A stretch of DNA of 64,000 nt from CAZTAO01 sp964611645 (lineage in GTDB: Bacteria; Armatimonadota; UBA5829), in assembly GCA_964611645.1 (NCBI GenBank), contig CAZTAO010000007.1, positions 83,374-147,373 on the forward strand, read 5' to 3'. Below are positions 61,840-64,000 of this stretch, one piece after another. A program made the translations under genes and the position numbers. The notes beneath the pieces were generated by a model. It worked only from the letters and a program-made list of their open reading frames with translations, did not search any database and was not told the origin of the DNA. How positions within the stretch are numbered: position 1 is the first letter of the stretch; every line of letters starts with the position of its first letter.

Positions 61840-62631
61840 TTACGCGGAAGCTCGCAGGGCCCAGCGGATGTGCTCCAGCGCCATTGCCATTGAGGTGACA
61901 GCGTCGGGCTTGGGCATTATCTCCGCCGAAATGTAACCCTCGTATCCAAAGGCCCGCAGTAACCCGACCACTCCACGGAAGTCGAGATGGCCCAGCCCCG
62001 GGGCGAGCCTGTTGGAGTCTGCGAAATGGACATGCCACAGCCTCTCCCGACTCGCCACAAACGCTGCCGCCGGGTTGGGCTCCTCGATATTCATGTGGAA
62101 CGTGTCCAGCAGCAGGCCGAGGTTGTCCGCGCCGACCTTATCTATCAGCTCCATCCCCTGCGCCGCAGTTGCCACGATTTCGCATTCGTATCTGTTGAGC
62201 GGCTCCACAACCAGGCTGATGCCCATTGTCCAGGCACTCGCGCAGACCTGGCTCAAACCCTCCACCAGATACTCGTATGGGCCGCTGCGTCCTCGGATCA
62301 GGCCCACTACCACAATAGGACAGCTCAGGTCAGCGGCCAACTTGCAGTGCGCGGACAGGCGTTCAATGGCGGCATTCCGCACAGTTGGGTCCGCATCCGT
62401 GAGCGACAACCCGTCAGCCAGAAACGCCTGCCCGGTCCCGATGGCGCTCACAGGTGTGCCGGCCAGAACAGCCACCAGCCCCGCAGCGTCCACGGCGTGT
62501 GGATCGCGGACAGCCAGTTCAACCGAATCGTAGCCGGCGGACTTGGCACGGCCTATGAGGTCCAGAGCGTTCCCCTTGGCTATCGCCCCAAACTCAGTCT
62601 CCTGTACGGAAATAGCTATCGATGTCTTCAT
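61840..62631 (-). CDS. Sugar phosphate isomerase/epimerase-like (AP endonuclease 2 family) protein
   Basis: 263 residues, standard xylose-isomerase-like TIM barrel size. AKSAGYDSVELAVRDPHAVD at the start, PIVVVGLIRGRSGPYEYLVE, LVVEPLNRYECEIVATAAQG (metal Glu), NLGLLLDTFHMNIEE (metal Asp/His), HVHFADSNRLAPGLGHLDF (metal His) and YISAEIMPKP (final Glu) give a full metal-binding set. It likely isomerises or epimerises a sugar or sugar acid. The gene sits between the dehydrogenase and the barrel protein; 113-bp gap to the latter holds a repeat. Confidence 0.9.
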   Translation of the reverse strand: MKTSIAISVQETEFGAIAKGNALDLIGRAKSAGYDSVELAVRDPHAVDAAGLVAVLAGTPVSAIGTGQAFLADGLSLTDADPTVRNAAIERLSAHCKLAADLSCPIVVVGLIRGRSGPYEYLVEGLSQVCASAWTMGISLVVEPLNRYECEIVATAAQGMELIDKVGADNLGLLLDTFHMNIEEPNPAAAFVASRERLWHVHFADSNRLAPGLGHLDFRGVVGLLRAFGYEGYISAEIMPKPDAVTSMAMALEHIRWALRASA

Positions 62632-62660
62632 GAACTTACCTCTACTCTACAGCCTCGCGC

Positions 62661-63815
62661 TCACGGCACTATCGCCACCTTCATGCTGTCCGGTGAGATC
62701 GACTTCTGCATAGCCGCGTCCACGTCATCCAGAGCGTACTGGTGCGTGACTATCTTGTCGAACGGGTAGATGTGGCCGTATTTCTGCATCAGCAGCATGG
62801 CGGGGCCATAGCCGGTCACCGGGTGATTGGTGAGGCCGATGATCCGCGCGTTCTTGCCGCAGACGTGGCGATGCGGGTTGATGGTGGTCTCACCGGTGTC
62901 GGCGAAGTTGCCCATCTCAAGCAGCATCCCGCCGCGCCTGAGCATCTCCAGTCCCTCGATCATCGCGTATGGCACATTCGCCATCTCCAGCACAACGTCC
63001 GCGCCCCGGCCATGGGTAAGCTGCCGAACAAAGTCGATGCGTTCCTCGGAGGTAGTCTGGCCGACGTTGAGGGCGTAGTCGGCTCCACACTCCTTGGCCA
63101 TATTGAGGCGGTAGTCGGACAGGTCGGTAGCGATGATCGTGCCGGCGCCCATCATTCTTGCCTTGATCAGATGCAATAGACCGATCGGCCCGACTCCAAG
63201 CACCACAACTGTGTCGCCGGAGTTGAACCCTTCGATTGCGTATGAACTGAACTCCTTGAGCTTGTCCATGCTGGTTGTGATGGTCATAACTTCGGTAAGC
63301 ACCGCCACGTTCGGCGGCAGGCCGTCCGGCACCTTGTAGACGAATGTGTCCGGCCTCAGGTAGATATACTCTGCCCAGCCGCCGACCAGGTGGGGCCACT
63401 CGGCGGAGCTGAAGCTGTTGCCGTAGCTCCGCATCTTCTCGCACCACAGGAAGCTGTGGATGTGGGTGCAGTAGTAGCACTTCCCGCACACGATGTCCGG
63501 GCAGTGCACTATTCGGTCGCCTACTTTGAGCTCCTGCCCATAGAACTCGATGTTCTTGGCGGCGGACGGGGTGATCTCAGCCACGATCCCGACATTCTCG
63601 TGACCCTGGATGATCGGAAACGGGGTGCTCATCTCCGCCGCCGTGCCCGCGTATTGCTTTGTCTCGCCCTGGTAGGTGTGCTTGTCGGTGCCGCATATCC
63701 CCGACATCTCCACTTTCATCAGCAGCGCGCCGTCTTCCAGCTTGGGAAGAGGGAACTCTTGTATTTCATAGCGTCCCGGCTCCACCAGGACCGCCGCTCT
63801 AGATGTCTCTGCCAT
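62661..63815 (-). CDS. Zinc-dependent alcohol/polyol dehydrogenase (MDR family)
   Basis: 384 residues. Catalytic zinc ligands in SGICGTDKHTY (Cys), QGHENVG (His-Glu) and a later Glu/Cys, the structural zinc set CGKCYYCTHIHSFLWC, and the NAD-binding VVLGVGPIGLLHLIKARMMGA then a Asp at the end of strand two (IIATDLSDYRL), which favours NAD over NADP. It oxidises a secondary alcohol, probably a sugar or polyol, in the cytoplasm. First gene of the minus-strand sugar operon; start ATG has AGGAGGAAT about 6 nt upstream. Confidence 0.92.
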   Translation of the reverse strand: MAETSRAAVLVEPGRYEIQEFPLPKLEDGALLMKVEMSGICGTDKHTYQGETKQYAGTAAEMSTPFPIIQGHENVGIVAEITPSAAKNIEFYGQELKVGDRIVHCPDIVCGKCYYCTHIHSFLWCEKMRSYGNSFSSAEWPHLVGGWAEYIYLRPDTFVYKVPDGLPPNVAVLTEVMTITTSMDKLKEFSSYAIEGFNSGDTVVVLGVGPIGLLHLIKARMMGAGTIIATDLSDYRLNMAKECGADYALNVGQTTSEERIDFVRQLTHGRGADVVLEMANVPYAMIEGLEMLRRGGMLLEMGNFADTGETTINPHRHVCGKNARIIGLTNHPVTGYGPAMLLMQKYGHIYPFDKIVTHQYALDDVDAAMQKSISPDSMKVAIVP

Positions 63816-63885
63816 GTGTATTCCTCCTATTCGTGGGGAAGGAACTGCTCATCACGAAAACACGAAAGTACGAAATGAGGCGATG

Positions 63886-63971
63886 GTCATTCCGAAGAAG
63901 GAACGACTGAGGAATCTGCTGTTACCACGACCGTCCGATCGAAAAGCAGATTCCTCGTTCCTCGGAATGAC
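63886..63971. repeat. Inverted pair of the GCAGATTCC repeat
   Basis: GTCATTCCGA...GGAATCTGC (63886-63919) and GCAGATTCC...CGGAATGAC (63946-63971) are inverted copies, making an 86-bp palindromic element about 70 bp upstream of the dehydrogenase gene. Nothing else is seen between 63816 and the window end. Confidence 0.7.
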
Positions 63972-64000
63972 AATACTGCGTCCTTCTGGTGTCTTCGCTT

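Overview
The window looks like a chromosomal contig from an uncultivated Armatimonadota-type bacterium, probably a metagenome-assembled genome. It is GC-rich and has one 10-N assembly gap at 5360-5369. The taxonomic hint is inferential: a pilin-like DUF1559 protein, many secreted carbohydrate-active proteins (CBM9-like, DUF4091, GHL10-like, sialidase-like, GH2), GlnRS, and many short dispersed palindromic repeats between genes. There is no rRNA and I see no CRISPR array, integrase or transposase gene.

Layout. 1-12.6 kb (minus strand): an MFS transporter cut by the window edge, a DUF4091 protein, a five-bladed-propeller GH-like protein, a UroD-family protein, a large CBM9/TIM-barrel protein, a divergent serpin-like protein and a secreted protein whose end seems frameshifted. 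12.7-16 kb: maf-znuA-znuC-znuB, a metal (Zn/Mn) ABC importer. 16.3-22.5 kb: a CxxC-x17-CxxC zinc-ribbon protein, two GHL10-like paralogues, a double sialidase-like protein and tRNA-Arg(CCG). 22.7-28.7 kb: hrcA, AmiC-type amidase, GerMN protein, murI, then glnS. 29-38.7 kb: crcB with a fluoride riboswitch, an OsmC protein, the cdaA-cdaR-glmM operon (c-di-AMP and cell-wall precursor synthesis), a small unknown protein, two tandem paralogues with pilin-like tails, and a GH2 glycosidase. 39-42.4 kb: a three-gene SIR2-HerA-KTSC operon that looks like an anti-phage defence system, followed by almost 1 kb of hairpin-rich non-coding DNA. 43.4-49.4 kb (minus): two dTMP-kinase-like proteins, a split Ppx/HD pair, a fused Ppx-HD protein and an MFS transporter. 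49.5-59.1 kb: another CBM9/TIM-barrel protein, an M16 peptidase with a RodZ-C-like tail, a DUF1559 protein and an exported WD40-caspase protein. 59.2-63.8 kb (minus): a sugar operon of MDR dehydrogenase, sugar-phosphate isomerase-like protein and TIM-barrel hydrolase-like protein, with a GntR/LacI hybrid regulator.

The most interesting items are the SIR2-HerA operon with a coupled KTSC gene, the serpin-like protein, the WD40-caspase protein, the M16-RodZ-C fusion, a fluoride riboswitch whose pseudoknot strand can also pair with the crcB ribosome-binding site, and several families of short palindromic repeats, one of which flanks a gene as inverted copies and also appears to encode the tail of the GH2 enzyme. 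All family names come from reading motifs by eye; no database search was run.
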